Source: Acidobacteria bacterium 37-71-11 (lineage in GTDB: Bacteria > Acidobacteriota > Thermoanaerobaculia > Thermoanaerobaculales > Thermoanaerobaculaceae). From it: a DNA stretch of 22,522 nt. Numbering within the stretch: position 1 is the first letter of the stretch; each line of letters opens with the position of its first letter. Made by a program: the position numbers and the translations under genes. The notes beneath the pieces were generated by a model. The model searched no databases and had not been told where the DNA came from. It saw nothing but the letters and a program-made list of their open reading frames with translations. The DNA lies in NCBI GenBank assembly GCA_002279285.1, contig NCBR01000116.1:1-22522 (forward strand), in the 5' to 3' direction. Shown one piece after another: positions 15,433 through 22,372 of this stretch.

Positions 15433-15647
15433 GCCCCTCGGGTGAAGCGGCTATTGCTCCGGAGGCCGCGGGGCCCCAGCGCGCGCATCGCCGCCGGGAG
15501 ACGCTGGCTCCGACCGAGGGCTTCTCCGAGGGAGGAGAACAGCGAGGGACCCGGCGGCGAGGCGCACTGCTGGGTCGCGGCCGCAGGAGCTTCGGGCCGC
15601 AGCGAGCGGGGGCGAGCAAGGCCCGAACGCCGCTTCACCCGAGGGGC
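15433..15647. mobile_element. MITE-like element with 18-bp terminal inverted repeats, copy 2
   Basis: The ends GCCCCTCGGGTGAAGCGG (15433-15450) and its perfect reverse complement (15630-15647) bound a 215-bp element. It matches copy 1 closely from both ends inward. The centre differs: a CTCCGACCGAGGGCTTCTCC stretch replaces copy 1's CCCTGAGCG stretch, and ACTGCTGGGT is inserted before CGCGGCCGCAGGAGC. No coding potential is convincing. Confidence 0.72.
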
Positions 15648-15702
15648 AAGCAAGAGTCCACGGAGTGGCGGTCATTCCTCTACGGCAAACGGTAAACTTG
15701 GC

Positions 15703-16815
15703 TCAGCCCCTCGGCTGGCTTGCGGGCACGCGCTCGGCGGCGGCGATCGCCGCACCGATCTCGGCCAGCCTCGCCTCGAGGCGGTCGAGCGCCGGCAGCG
15801 GCGCCGCGATCGGCATGCCGTCGCCGTAGAGGACGGCCACGAGGTGCGGGCCGGCCTTGATGGGGAGCGCCGCCGCCTCGACCGGCCACTCGCCGCCGAG
15901 CTCGCTGACGAGCAGTTGGTTGGCGTCGGTCCGTTCGAGCCGGCCCCGGCACGTGCGGCCGGTGGCGACTGCCTCAGCCACGAGCGACGCGGCGCCGAGC
16001 TGCAGCCAAAGGTTACGGATGCTCTCGTCGACGGTCGCGTCGCCCGCACGCACGCCGAACTGCCCGACGCCGGTGAGCCCGTACCGCTCGACGAGCAGGA
16101 GCACCGCACGCGAGAAGAACCCCTCCCCGGCGCGCAGCAGCTCCATCGAGCGTTCGGCGGTGAGCGACGGCGTGGGCCGGGCGGCGAGGATGCTGCCGAG
16201 AGACGACGGTTGCCGCACGCCCCCATCGGACTCGACGCCGACCCCGGCCCCGACTGCGGCCGCTGACACCACCGCGCCCTCAGCGCCGCCGGCCGCATGC
16301 TCCTGCCGCGCCTCGTCGGCGATCCGCGAGAGCTCGAGCGCGATCCGGTGGGCGTTGAACCCCGACTCGGCGAGGAACTCGCGGGCGTCCACCGCAATCT
16401 CGCCGTGGTCCGGGATCTCCATCGCCTCGAACTTGAAGTACCCGTCCCGCCACTTGACCAGCTCCCCGATCACGCGCTGGATCTGCTGGTAGATCACCGA
16501 TTCGAGCGCATCGAGCGACACGGCCCCCATTTCGACCAGGATCGAGCCCAGCCGCCGCTCCTCGCGAGAGCGAAACTGGTGCTCGAGCGCCTTGTGCAGC
16601 ACCTCTTCGCTCACCATGTGGCGACAGACCAGGATGCTGCCGAGCGTCTCCCGCGCCGCGTTCGAGGCGGCGTAGATGACCCGTCCGCTGCGGAAGACGA
16701 TCAGCCCTTCCCCGTCCCGGTTGGTGAGGTCGAGGCGGCCGCTCTTCTCGGCCATCGCCACGATTTGCAGAAGATCGGGGAGCGCGAGTTCGCTCAGGTG
16801 TCCTGCCAGGCTCAT
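15703..16815 (-). CDS. DUF4388 (PATAN-like) regulatory protein with C-terminal GAF-like region
   Basis: A 370-residue cytoplasmic protein. The N-terminus, MSLAGHLSELALPDLLQIVA, then SGRLDLTNRDGEGLIVFRSGRVIYA, is a typical DUF4388 domain (about 1-100), found in signalling proteins of deltaproteobacteria and relatives. The LGSILVEMGAVS stretch and a helical middle part follow. An Ala/Gly linker (about 175-205) leads to a C-terminal region, where PIKAGPHLVAVLYGDGMPI resembles the end of a GAF-type domain. An in-frame GTG at 16833 would add six residues, but TACAAT, a -10 box, lies there, so I chose ATG 16815. There is no Shine-Dalgarno sequence. The role is inferred to be signal transduction or gliding/chemotaxis-type regulation; the ligand is unknown. 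Confidence 0.8.
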   Translation of the reverse strand: MSLAGHLSELALPDLLQIVAMAEKSGRLDLTNRDGEGLIVFRSGRVIYAASNAARETLGSILVCRHMVSEEVLHKALEHQFRSREERRLGSILVEMGAVSLDALESVIYQQIQRVIGELVKWRDGYFKFEAMEIPDHGEIAVDAREFLAESGFNAHRIALELSRIADEARQEHAAGGAEGAVVSAAAVGAGVGVESDGGVRQPSSLGSILAARPTPSLTAERSMELLRAGEGFFSRAVLLLVERYGLTGVGQFGVRAGDATVDESIRNLWLQLGAASLVAEAVATGRTCRGRLERTDANQLLVSELGGEWPVEAAALPIKAGPHLVAVLYGDGMPIAAPLPALDRLEARLAEIGAAIAAAERVPASQPRG

Positions 16816-16827
16816 TGAATAATTGTA
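16815..16827 (-). promoter_or_regulatory. -10 box next to the DUF4388 start (possible leaderless mRNA)
   Basis: On the minus strand TACAAT (16822-16827) is followed by 6 nt and ATG (16815). The start codon would be at or next to the transcription start. The -35 region shows no good match. The arrangement copies that of the DUF3891 gene. Confidence 0.5.
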
Positions 16828-16869
16828 GAACACCCGGCGAACAAAGACGACTGAACGGCGACAGCGTCG

Positions 16870-16929
16870 GTCCCACAGGTGCGGGAGAGGCCGGCCGCCC
16901 GGCGGGCGGCCGCTACGGACGTGTGGGAC
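16870..16929. repeat. Nested palindrome between GNAT and DUF4388 genes
   Basis: GTCCCACA (16870-16877) pairs perfectly with TGTGGGAC (16922-16929), and inside it GGCCGCCC (16893-16900) pairs with GGGCGGCC (16904-16911) around GGC. It sits just after the GNAT stop at 16942 and could end that operon's transcript, but no T tract follows on the minus strand. Confidence 0.55.
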
Positions 16930-16941
16930 GCGACCGCCGGG

Positions 16942-17427
16942 TCAGTGCACGCGCGGCAGGATCTTCAGGAAGATCACCTTGCCGTCGCCGGGAGCGTAGA
17001 ACTCCGGCAACTCCGCGGCGACCTCGTAGCCGCAGCGCAGGTAGAACGCCCGCGTCGGCACGTACTGCGGCCGCGACGAGGTCTCCAGGTACACCCGGGT
17101 GCGCCCCTCGCGGGCGATCCAGGTCTCGACGGCGTCGAGCAACGCCCGGCCCAACCCCTGGCCCTGGCGCTCGGGGTGGACCGCGATCCAGTAGAGGTCC
17201 GCCGACGCGAGCGTGCCCGGGATCGGCCCCCAGCAGGCGTACCCCAGCACCTCGCCCGCGGCCTCGAGGACGAGGAAACGGTAGTGGCTCGCCTCGCCGT
17301 GGGCCAGCCGTTCGTCCACCAGCTCGAGCGCGACCTCGAGTTCCTGGGGGTTGAAGAAGCCGGTGGCCCGCAGCAGCGCCTCGAGCGGCGCGCGGTCTTG
17401 GGGACGCAGATCAGTGCGAATGTTCAC
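16942..17427 (-). CDS. GNAT-family N-acetyltransferase
   Basis: A 161-residue acetyl-CoA-dependent acetyltransferase. The fold is visible as NIRTDLRPQDRAPLEALLRA at the start, GYACWGPIPGTLASADLYWIAV (beta 4), the acetyl-CoA loop HPERQGQGLGRALL, and a C-terminal VYLETSSRPQYVPTRAFYLRCGYE typical of GNATs. An upstream GTG (17442) is possible, but GGAGGAG lies at 17431-17437 and the family usually starts at the xIR strand, so GTG 17427 is preferred. It is the last gene of the kamA set, 57 nt after an ATP-grasp gene. By analogy with AblB, which acetylates beta-lysine made by a lysine 2,3-aminomutase, the amine of a beta-lysine product is a plausible acceptor. Sequence alone does not prove this. 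Confidence 0.84.
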   Translation of the reverse strand: MNIRTDLRPQDRAPLEALLRATGFFNPQELEVALELVDERLAHGEASHYRFLVLEAAGEVLGYACWGPIPGTLASADLYWIAVHPERQGQGLGRALLDAVETWIAREGRTRVYLETSSRPQYVPTRAFYLRCGYEVAAELPEFYAPGDGKVIFLKILPRVH

Positions 17428-17484
17428 ATGCTCCTCCACCACGACTCGTGCATCCGCCCAAGCCTACCACCGCTCGGCGGCGGT

Positions 17485-18477
17485 TCAGCGGGGCCGCGGC
17501 GCGGCGGCTTCGAGGATCCGCGCGACCAGATCGGCCGGCGCCAGGCCCGCCTCCCGCGCCGCCGCGACGAACCCGGCGTCCGCCGACAGACACGGGTTGG
17601 TGTTGACCTCGAGGATGACCGGGACACCGGCCTCGTCGAGGCGCAGGTCGACGCGCGCGTAGCCGGCGAGCGCGCACGGTCGCCAGCACGCGAGCGCCAG
17701 CTCGCCGATGCGCCCGAGCAGCGCCGCATCCTCGCGCCCGGGAAAGCGGCGCACCGTGTGGGTCTCCTCGAACGAGCCGGCGGCCCACTTCGCCTCGTAC
17801 CCGACCAGCGCCGGGACGCCCGCGGGGAAGTCGACGAACGCGATCTCCGCGACCGGCAGCGCCTCGACGCCTCTGCCTGCGGCGAGCAGCGAGACGTTGA
17901 ACTCGCGCCCCGGGAGGAAGTGCTCGAGGAGCACCGGTTGGCCGGGAAAGCGCGCCGCGAGCGAGCGGGCCCGCGCGACCGCCTGCTCCGGGGCCGCACA
18001 CACCGGGTCACCCTCGAGGCCGACCGAGGCGTCCTCCCATGCCGGCTTGAGGATCCACGGCGGCGGTACGCGCTCCAGCAACACGGGGCGCTCCGGGTCC
18101 AGACGCCCGCCGGCGGCGACCGGCAGACCCTCGGCGGTGAGCACGGCCCGGGTGGCGAGCTTGTCGGTGGTCAGCCACAGCGCTCCCGCCGGGGAGCCGG
18201 TGAACGACACGCCCAGGATCTCGAGCGCCGCGGTTGCCGCGGCGTGGAGCTGCGGCTTGCCCGGCGGCGCCTCGAGCAGGTTGCAGACCACCGCCCCCGC
18301 CAGCTCCGCGGCGTGCTCCCACACTCGCCCCGCGTCCACCGCGACCGTCGCCTGGGGGACGTCGAGCGCCGCGAGGCCTTCCTGGAACAACCGCACCTGG
18401 TCGAGGACGTCCGCGGTGGACGGATCCGCCTCCGGGGCGACGGCGGTGTGCGCGATGACGGCCCGGTCGGGCCTCAC
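17485..18477 (-). CDS. ATP-grasp ligase, D-Ala-D-Ala ligase-like (second of pair)
   Basis: A 330-residue ATP-grasp enzyme that should join amino acids via an acyl phosphate. Seen: N-terminal VVCNLLEAPPGKPQLHAAA, the pre-ATP region with GSPAGALWLTTDKLATRAVL, the ATP-binding Lys in PPWILKPAWEDASVG, EHFLPGREFNVSLLA, and the Mg-binding end RVDLRLDEAGVPVILEVNTN, where family D-Ala ligases have EVNTxPG. TNPCLS replaces TNPGMT-like residues. The frame could start at TTG 18486, but GTG 18477 is a better codon and starts the family-like RPDRAVI strand. It is 37 nt after the first ATP-grasp gene. It differs clearly from its neighbour, so the two probably act on different steps. A true peptidoglycan Ddl role is unlikely. 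Confidence 0.85.
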   Translation of the reverse strand: MRPDRAVIAHTAVAPEADPSTADVLDQVRLFQEGLAALDVPQATVAVDAGRVWEHAAELAGAVVCNLLEAPPGKPQLHAAATAALEILGVSFTGSPAGALWLTTDKLATRAVLTAEGLPVAAGGRLDPERPVLLERVPPPWILKPAWEDASVGLEGDPVCAAPEQAVARARSLAARFPGQPVLLEHFLPGREFNVSLLAAGRGVEALPVAEIAFVDFPAGVPALVGYEAKWAAGSFEETHTVRRFPGREDAALLGRIGELALACWRPCALAGYARVDLRLDEAGVPVILEVNTNPCLSADAGFVAAAREAGLAPADLVARILEAAAPRPR

Positions 18478-18514
18478 GTTCGCCAACCCTCGCGCCTCAC
18501 GCCTCCCGCTTCCT

Positions 18515-19501
18515 TCACAACCCGTGCCGCTGGCGGGCCGAATCGACGATCGCGCCGATCAGCGCCTGGTACGGCATGCCGCCCAGGCGCGCCATGATCG
18601 GCAGGTCGGAGCGCACGTGGTTGATGCCCGGCAGCGGGTTGACCTCGAGGAAGTGCAGGGCGCCCCCCGCGTCGCAGCGCAGGTCGACGCGCCCGGCGTC
18701 GCGGCAGCCGAGCGCTGCGAACACCGCGAGCGCCAGCGCGCGCGCCGGCGCCGCCAGCGGGTCGTCGGTGAGCACCCGGTAGGCGACCCTCGCCTCGTAC
18801 TCATCCTTGTTGAGCGCCGTGTAGGCCGCGGCCTCGGCATGCTCGGTGAACGAGACCTCGAGGACCCCCACCACCCGCGCGCCGGCGCTGTGGCCGACGA
18901 TGCCGACCGTCACCTCGCGGCCCGGGAGGAACGCCTCGACGAGCACCGGTTGCCGGAACCGCTCGAGCAGCTCGCGGCACGTGGCGGCCAACTCGCCCCG
19001 GTCGCGCACCAGCGAGCGGCCGGTCACGCCCTTCGAGCTGCCCTCCGCCACCGGCTTGAGGAACAGCGGTGCGGGCAGATCGACCCCGGCCGCGTCCTCG
19101 GGCGCGGCGACCACCGCGAACGGCGCCGTCGCCAGGCCGTGGTCGCGCACCACGCGCTTCGCCATCGCCTTGTCGAGGGTCAGCGCGCAGGTGAGCGGGT
19201 CGGCGAAGGTGTACGGCTGGTCGAACAGCTCGCACAGCGCGGGCACCTGCGCCTCGCGCGAGCGCCCCCAGGCGCCTTCGCAGATGTTGAACACGAGGTC
19301 CCAGCGCTCGCCGCCGACCAGGCGCCGGGCGAGCTCCCGCCCGCGTCCGACTCGCTCTGTCCTGTGGCCAAGGTCCACCAGCGCCTGCTCGAGGCCGGCG
19401 ACGGTGTCAAGGCCGTCGAACTCGAGCACGTCCTCCGGCGAGAACCCCGCCGCGAGATAGTCGTCCTTCAGGTCGTAGGTCAGGCCGATCGCGAGGCCCA
19501 T
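18515..19501 (-). CDS. ATP-grasp ligase, D-Ala-D-Ala ligase-like (first of pair)
   Basis: A 328-residue ATP-grasp enzyme. Seen: VFNICEGAWGRSREAQVPAL (about 68-87), ALTLDKAMAKRVVRDHGLAT, the ATP-binding PLFLKPVAEGSSKGV, VEAFLPGREVTVGIVG, and the metal-binding end RVDLRCDAGGALHFLEVNPL with PGINHVRSDLPIMARLGGMP behind it. The Glu in FLEVNPLPG and the upstream Asp in VDL are the expected Mg ligands. This is the pattern of D-Ala-D-Ala-ligase-related amino-acid ligases. ATG 19501 is 4 nt after the kamA stop, so the genes are translationally close. Product is unknown; coupling beta-lysine or a beta-lysine peptide is suggested by the operon only. Confidence 0.87.
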   Translation of the reverse strand: MGLAIGLTYDLKDDYLAAGFSPEDVLEFDGLDTVAGLEQALVDLGHRTERVGRGRELARRLVGGERWDLVFNICEGAWGRSREAQVPALCELFDQPYTFADPLTCALTLDKAMAKRVVRDHGLATAPFAVVAAPEDAAGVDLPAPLFLKPVAEGSSKGVTGRSLVRDRGELAATCRELLERFRQPVLVEAFLPGREVTVGIVGHSAGARVVGVLEVSFTEHAEAAAYTALNKDEYEARVAYRVLTDDPLAAPARALALAVFAALGCRDAGRVDLRCDAGGALHFLEVNPLPGINHVRSDLPIMARLGGMPYQALIGAIVDSARQRHGL

Positions 19502-19505
19502 GCGC

Positions 19506-20669
19506 CTACGCGTGCTCCGCCGGGTCGACGTACGAATACGTCCGGCCGGCCCAGTTGCGCAGGAGCGCCTGGCCGTTCTCGTACGACACGATCGTCTCCG
19601 CCTGGATCGGCACCTTGCCGCCGCCCCCCGGGGCGTCGATCACGTAGGTCGGCACCGCGTAGCCGGTGGTGTGGCCGCGCAGCCCTGAGATCAGCTCGAT
19701 TCCCTTGGCCACGCTGGTGCGCAGGTGGCCGGTCCCGACGACCGGGTCGCATTGGTAGAGGTAGTACGGGCGCACGCGGACCTTGAGCAGCGCGTGGACG
19801 AGGTCCTTGAGCGTCTGCACGTCGTCGTTCACACCCTTGAGCAGGACGGTCTGCGAGCCGAGCGGGATGCCGCCGTCGGCCAGCAGGTCGCACGCGTGTG
19901 CGACGTCCGGTGTGACCTCGCGCGCGTGGCAGAAGTGCAGCGACAGCCACACGCGGTGCTTGCGCAGCACCGCGACCAGCTCCGGCGTGATGCGCTGCGG
20001 CAGGAACGAGGGAACGCGCGAGCCGATGCGCACGAACTCGATGTGCGGGATCGCGCGGATGCGGCCGAGCACCTCGTCCAGGCGGTCCTCGGACATCAGG
20101 AGCGGGTCGCCGCCCGAGAGCAGCACGTCGCGCACCTCGGTGTGCGCCTCGAGGTAGGCGATCACCGCGTCGAGACGACGCGGCAGCGGGTCGAGCTCGC
20201 CCTGACTCACGAGCCGCGAGCGCGTGCAGTACCGGCAGTACGCCGCACAGGTGTCGAGCGCGAGCAGGAGGACGCGGTCGGGGTAGCGGTGGACGAGGCC
20301 GGGGACCACCTCGTCGTGGTCCTCGCCGCACGGGTCCGTCATGTCCCCAGGCCCGACCAGCAACTCCTCCTCGCGGGGGACGACCTGCCGGCGGATCGGG
20401 CAGTTGGGGTCGTCGGGGTCGATGAGCTCCGCGAAGTGCGGCGTGATCGCCACCGCGAACTTCTCGTGCGTCATCGCCAGGCCCCGCCGCTCGGAGGTCG
20501 TGAGGTGGAGCAACCTCTCGAACTGCTCCGGCTTGATGAAACGATGGCGCATCTGCCACCGCCAGTCGTTCCAGCGCGCGGGGTCGTACGATTCGCCGAA
20601 GATCCGGCAAATCTCGTCGCGCCGCGCGCTTGCTATCAGTGGGTCCGCAGCTGCCGTGTTCTCGTTCAT
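19506..20669 (-). CDS. kamA: Lysine 2,3-aminomutase (KamA family radical SAM enzyme)
   Basis: It moves the alpha-amino group of L-lysine to carbon 3, giving beta-lysine, using [4Fe-4S], SAM and PLP. The protein has 387 residues. The iron-sulfur motif CAAYCRYC has Cys141, Cys145 and Cys148. PLP-binding Lys352 lies in DAPGGGGK, and Asp308 (QCDP) and Asp345 match by motif and by a constant offset of 15 the substrate-binding Asp293 and Asp330 of Clostridium subterminale lysine 2,3-aminomutase. This favours free lysine as substrate over the EF-P-type EpmB role. ATG 20669 has GGTAGGAGATC upstream. It is the first gene of a four-gene set and has a long leader with an attenuator-like hairpin. A glutamate or arginine variant is possible but less likely. 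Confidence 0.9.
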   Translation of the reverse strand: MNENTAAADPLIASARRDEICRIFGESYDPARWNDWRWQMRHRFIKPEQFERLLHLTTSERRGLAMTHEKFAVAITPHFAELIDPDDPNCPIRRQVVPREEELLVGPGDMTDPCGEDHDEVVPGLVHRYPDRVLLLALDTCAAYCRYCTRSRLVSQGELDPLPRRLDAVIAYLEAHTEVRDVLLSGGDPLLMSEDRLDEVLGRIRAIPHIEFVRIGSRVPSFLPQRITPELVAVLRKHRVWLSLHFCHAREVTPDVAHACDLLADGGIPLGSQTVLLKGVNDDVQTLKDLVHALLKVRVRPYYLYQCDPVVGTGHLRTSVAKGIELISGLRGHTTGYAVPTYVIDAPGGGGKVPIQAETIVSYENGQALLRNWAGRTYSYVDPAEHA

Positions 20670-20907
20670 GATCTCCTACCTCTCAGGTCGGGAGGCGTAA
20701 CGTTCTTGACGCGTTGTCTTGGTGGACAGGGACTCGGACTCTCTCTGCTCTGCTGCTCTAGGGGCCACCCGCTGCCGGCCCGGCAGGAAAGCCCTCGAGG
20801 GGCACGGGAGCATGGCTCTCGTCCCCTTAGGCTCGAGTCCCGCCAGAGCTCAGCCGCGGCGCTGGTGATCCGCTGCAAGCTGCCGTGGCGAGCGCTTTCG
20901 TGGTGGG
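20670..20907. other. kamA leader, part between terminator-like hairpin and kamA start
   Basis: About 240 bases with no gene I can support. The minus-strand RNA contains inverted sequences such as GCTGCCGGCCCGGCAG near 20772. The kamA ribosome-binding site (AGGAG) is at its left end. A second promoter for kamA could be here, but I see no good -35/-10 pair. Confidence 0.4.
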
Positions 20908-20954
20908 AAAAGCAACCGCGGCCGCGTTGGGGGAGACTCTCCCTGCGGCCGCGG
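20908..20954 (-). terminator. Attenuator-like hairpin in the kamA leader
   Basis: CCGCGGCCGC (20916-20925) and GCGGCCGCGG (20945-20954) form a perfect 10-bp stem, with an inner GGGAGA-C-TCTCCC hairpin (20931-20943). On the minus strand it is followed by TTGCTTTT (20908-20915), which makes it a reasonable intrinsic terminator placed between the promoter at 21033-21060 and kamA. Confidence 0.62.
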
Positions 20955-20977
20955 AAAAACGCTTCACGCGGTGGGTA

Positions 20978-21028
20978 CTACTTGGAGGCTGGTCGGGCGA
21001 GGCAACCGTATCCATACTCGTCACTCAT
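20978..21028 (-). CDS. Putative 16-residue leader peptide or precursor, MSDEYGYGCLARPASK
   Basis: A 16-codon ORF with ATG at 21028, 4 nt after the -10 box, ending in TAG just upstream of the attenuator-like hairpin. It is small enough to be chance. The reasons to list it are its place between a strong promoter and a terminator in front of kamA, and its distinctive YGYGC core. It could be a leader peptide controlling termination or a precursor peptide. Without a Shine-Dalgarno sequence it would need leaderless translation. An alternative overlapping frame starting at 21024 (65 codons) crosses the hairpin and is less likely. Confidence 0.35.
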   Translation of the reverse strand: MSDEYGYGCLARPASK

Positions 21029-21032
21029 CTAA

Positions 21033-21060
21033 AAGATAGGGCAAGAATCCACGTTGTCAA
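21033..21060 (-). promoter_or_regulatory. Strong promoter upstream of the kamA leader
   Basis: Consensus TTGACA (21055-21060), a 16-nt spacer and TATCTT (21033-21038) on the minus strand. Transcription would start near 21026, giving a 350-nt leader ahead of kamA, or a small RNA of about 120 nt if it stops at the hairpin. It lies 32 nt after the transporter stop at 21093. Confidence 0.65.
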
Positions 21061-21092
21061 GGGGGTCGCCGTCGGCCGGGCGCGGCGCCGGC

Positions 21093-22307
21093 TCAGCCGG
21101 CGATGAGCGCGAGCCAGCCGGCCGCGATCGCGAGGGTGGCGAGCGTCACCGGGACGCCGACGCGGGCGTGCTGTCTCCAGCCGATGCGGACGCCGAGGCG
21201 CGCCGCCTGGTCCACGACGATGATGTTCGCGACCGACCCGACGATGATGAGGTTTCCGGCGAGCGTCGAGGCCAGCGCGAGCAGCGGCCCCGCGGCCGGC
21301 CGCGTCGCCTGCGGCAGCAGCAGCATCACGGCGGGGACGTTGGAGACCAGGTTCGAGAGCACGACCGTGAGCGGGAAGAGCACGCCGGGGCGCGTCAGGT
21401 CCACGCCGCCGCGCTCGAGCGCGTGCGTCGCCACCGCCAACGTCCCCGAGTCCGCGAGGGCGAAGTTCACCACGAACAGGCCGACGAACAGCACGAGCAG
21501 GTGCCAGTCCACCGTCCCGAGGATGTCGCGCGATGCCATCCGCCGGCTGGTCAGCAGCACCGCCGCCGCCGCCAGGGCGAGCACCTCGCGGGGAACCGGC
21601 GCGAACAGGAACCCGAGCAGGAGCAGGCCGAGCACGACGAGGCCCTTGCCGGTCTGCCAGCGGTTCAGGCCCGCCTCCTCGACCTGTGGGACGCTCGTCG
21701 GCTTGAACCACGACCCGCGCGCGGACGCGACCACGACGCCCCAGACCACCGCCAGGCCGAGGAGCGCGGGCACCGCCGCGGCGCCGAGGTAGCCCACGAA
21801 CGACAGGTGTAGCGTCTGCCCGATCAGCATGTTCTGCGGGTTGCCGATCAGCGTCGCCGCGGAGCCGACGTTGGCGGCGCAGGCGAGGGCGAGCAGGAAC
21901 GGCACCGGGTCGAGGCCGCGGCGCGCGCACCCCTCGATGAGGAGCGGCGCGACCGCCAGACAGACGATGTCGTTGGCCAGCACCGCCGAAAGGCCGCCGG
22001 CCACGGCGATCACGAGGCCAAGGAGGATCGCCGGCGAGACGCGCGCGCCCGCCGCCTTGCGCGTAATGAAGGCGTAGAACCCGCCGAGCCGGAACTGCGC
22101 CGACACCACCATCAGGCCGAACAGGAGCGCGAGCGTGGGCACGTTGACCGCCCGCCATGCGGCCTCGGGGGTCACCCGCTCGGAGGCGATGAGCGCCAGC
22201 GCGCCCAGGAGCGCGACGCCGGTGCGGTCGAGGGCGAGCCCCGGGATCTCGCCGAGCAGCATGCCGAGGTAGACGAAACCGAAGACGAGGACGACCCAGG
22301 TGTCCAC
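21093..22307 (-). CDS. ArsB/SLC13-superfamily anion transporter
   Basis: A 404-residue integral membrane protein with about 11 membrane spans arranged as two similar halves. The first half has a re-entrant hairpin with GGLSAVLANDIVCLAVAPLL and SAATLIGNPQNMLIGQ. The second half repeats it with LVSNVPAVMLLLPQA and AGNLIIVGSVANIIVVDQAA. The SN-P and GNPQN motifs are typical of the ion-transporter superfamily (CitM/ArsB/NhaD/DASS). The frame is open to 22382, but the first 25 residues there are Arg-rich and unlike a membrane protein; GTG 22307 starts right before the first hydrophobic segment. No Shine-Dalgarno is obvious. Substrate unknown: arsenite, dicarboxylates or sodium are all options. It is the upstream neighbour of the kamA set but is probably a separate unit. 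Confidence 0.85.
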   Translation of the reverse strand: MDTWVVLVFGFVYLGMLLGEIPGLALDRTGVALLGALALIASERVTPEAAWRAVNVPTLALLFGLMVVSAQFRLGGFYAFITRKAAGARVSPAILLGLVIAVAGGLSAVLANDIVCLAVAPLLIEGCARRGLDPVPFLLALACAANVGSAATLIGNPQNMLIGQTLHLSFVGYLGAAAVPALLGLAVVWGVVVASARGSWFKPTSVPQVEEAGLNRWQTGKGLVVLGLLLLGFLFAPVPREVLALAAAAVLLTSRRMASRDILGTVDWHLLVLFVGLFVVNFALADSGTLAVATHALERGGVDLTRPGVLFPLTVVLSNLVSNVPAVMLLLPQATRPAAGPLLALASTLAGNLIIVGSVANIIVVDQAARLGVRIGWRQHARVGVPVTLATLAIAAGWLALIAG

Positions 22308-22372
22308 GCCGCGACGGTACCACTCCCCGCGCCGCCGGTGACGAACCGCCGCGGCCGTGGCATGCTGCTCGC

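Larger units (their letters stand above)
15060..15668. repeat. Composite palindromic repeat locus 2
   Basis: The locus fills most of the gap between aceE and the DUF4388 gene. Its ends are inverted copies of each other: 15060-15083 and 15645-15668 match at 22 of 24 bases. Inside, in order, are the nested hairpin, a region with a possible terminator, a stretch like that of locus 1 (CTTGA, then AGCA, CCTCCGAC and a G run), and the second copy of the 18-bp-TIR element. Locus 1 has the same order on the same strand but is shorter. The bases outside it (15030-15054 and 15669-15702) hold nothing recognisable. Confidence 0.75.

Noticed and set aside
15392..15695. Several 75-95 codon frames in the second repeat locus (and similar ones at 7397-7767)
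   Set aside because: They are translations of the palindromic repeats, overlap one another in several frames and share sequence only because the repeats do.
17485..19501. Peptidoglycan D-Ala-D-Ala ligases (ddl)
   Set aside because: Two divergent paralogues next to kamA and a GNAT, without mur or fts genes, fit a special amino-acid ligase role better.
19506..20669. EF-P lysylation enzyme EpmB
   Set aside because: The chain has the Asp pair and the length of lysine 2,3-aminomutase, and no epmA or efp gene is nearby.
20885..21106. A 73-codon plus-strand ORF in the kamA leader
   Set aside because: It crosses the terminator-like hairpin and the promoter, has no ribosome-binding site and runs into the transporter gene end.
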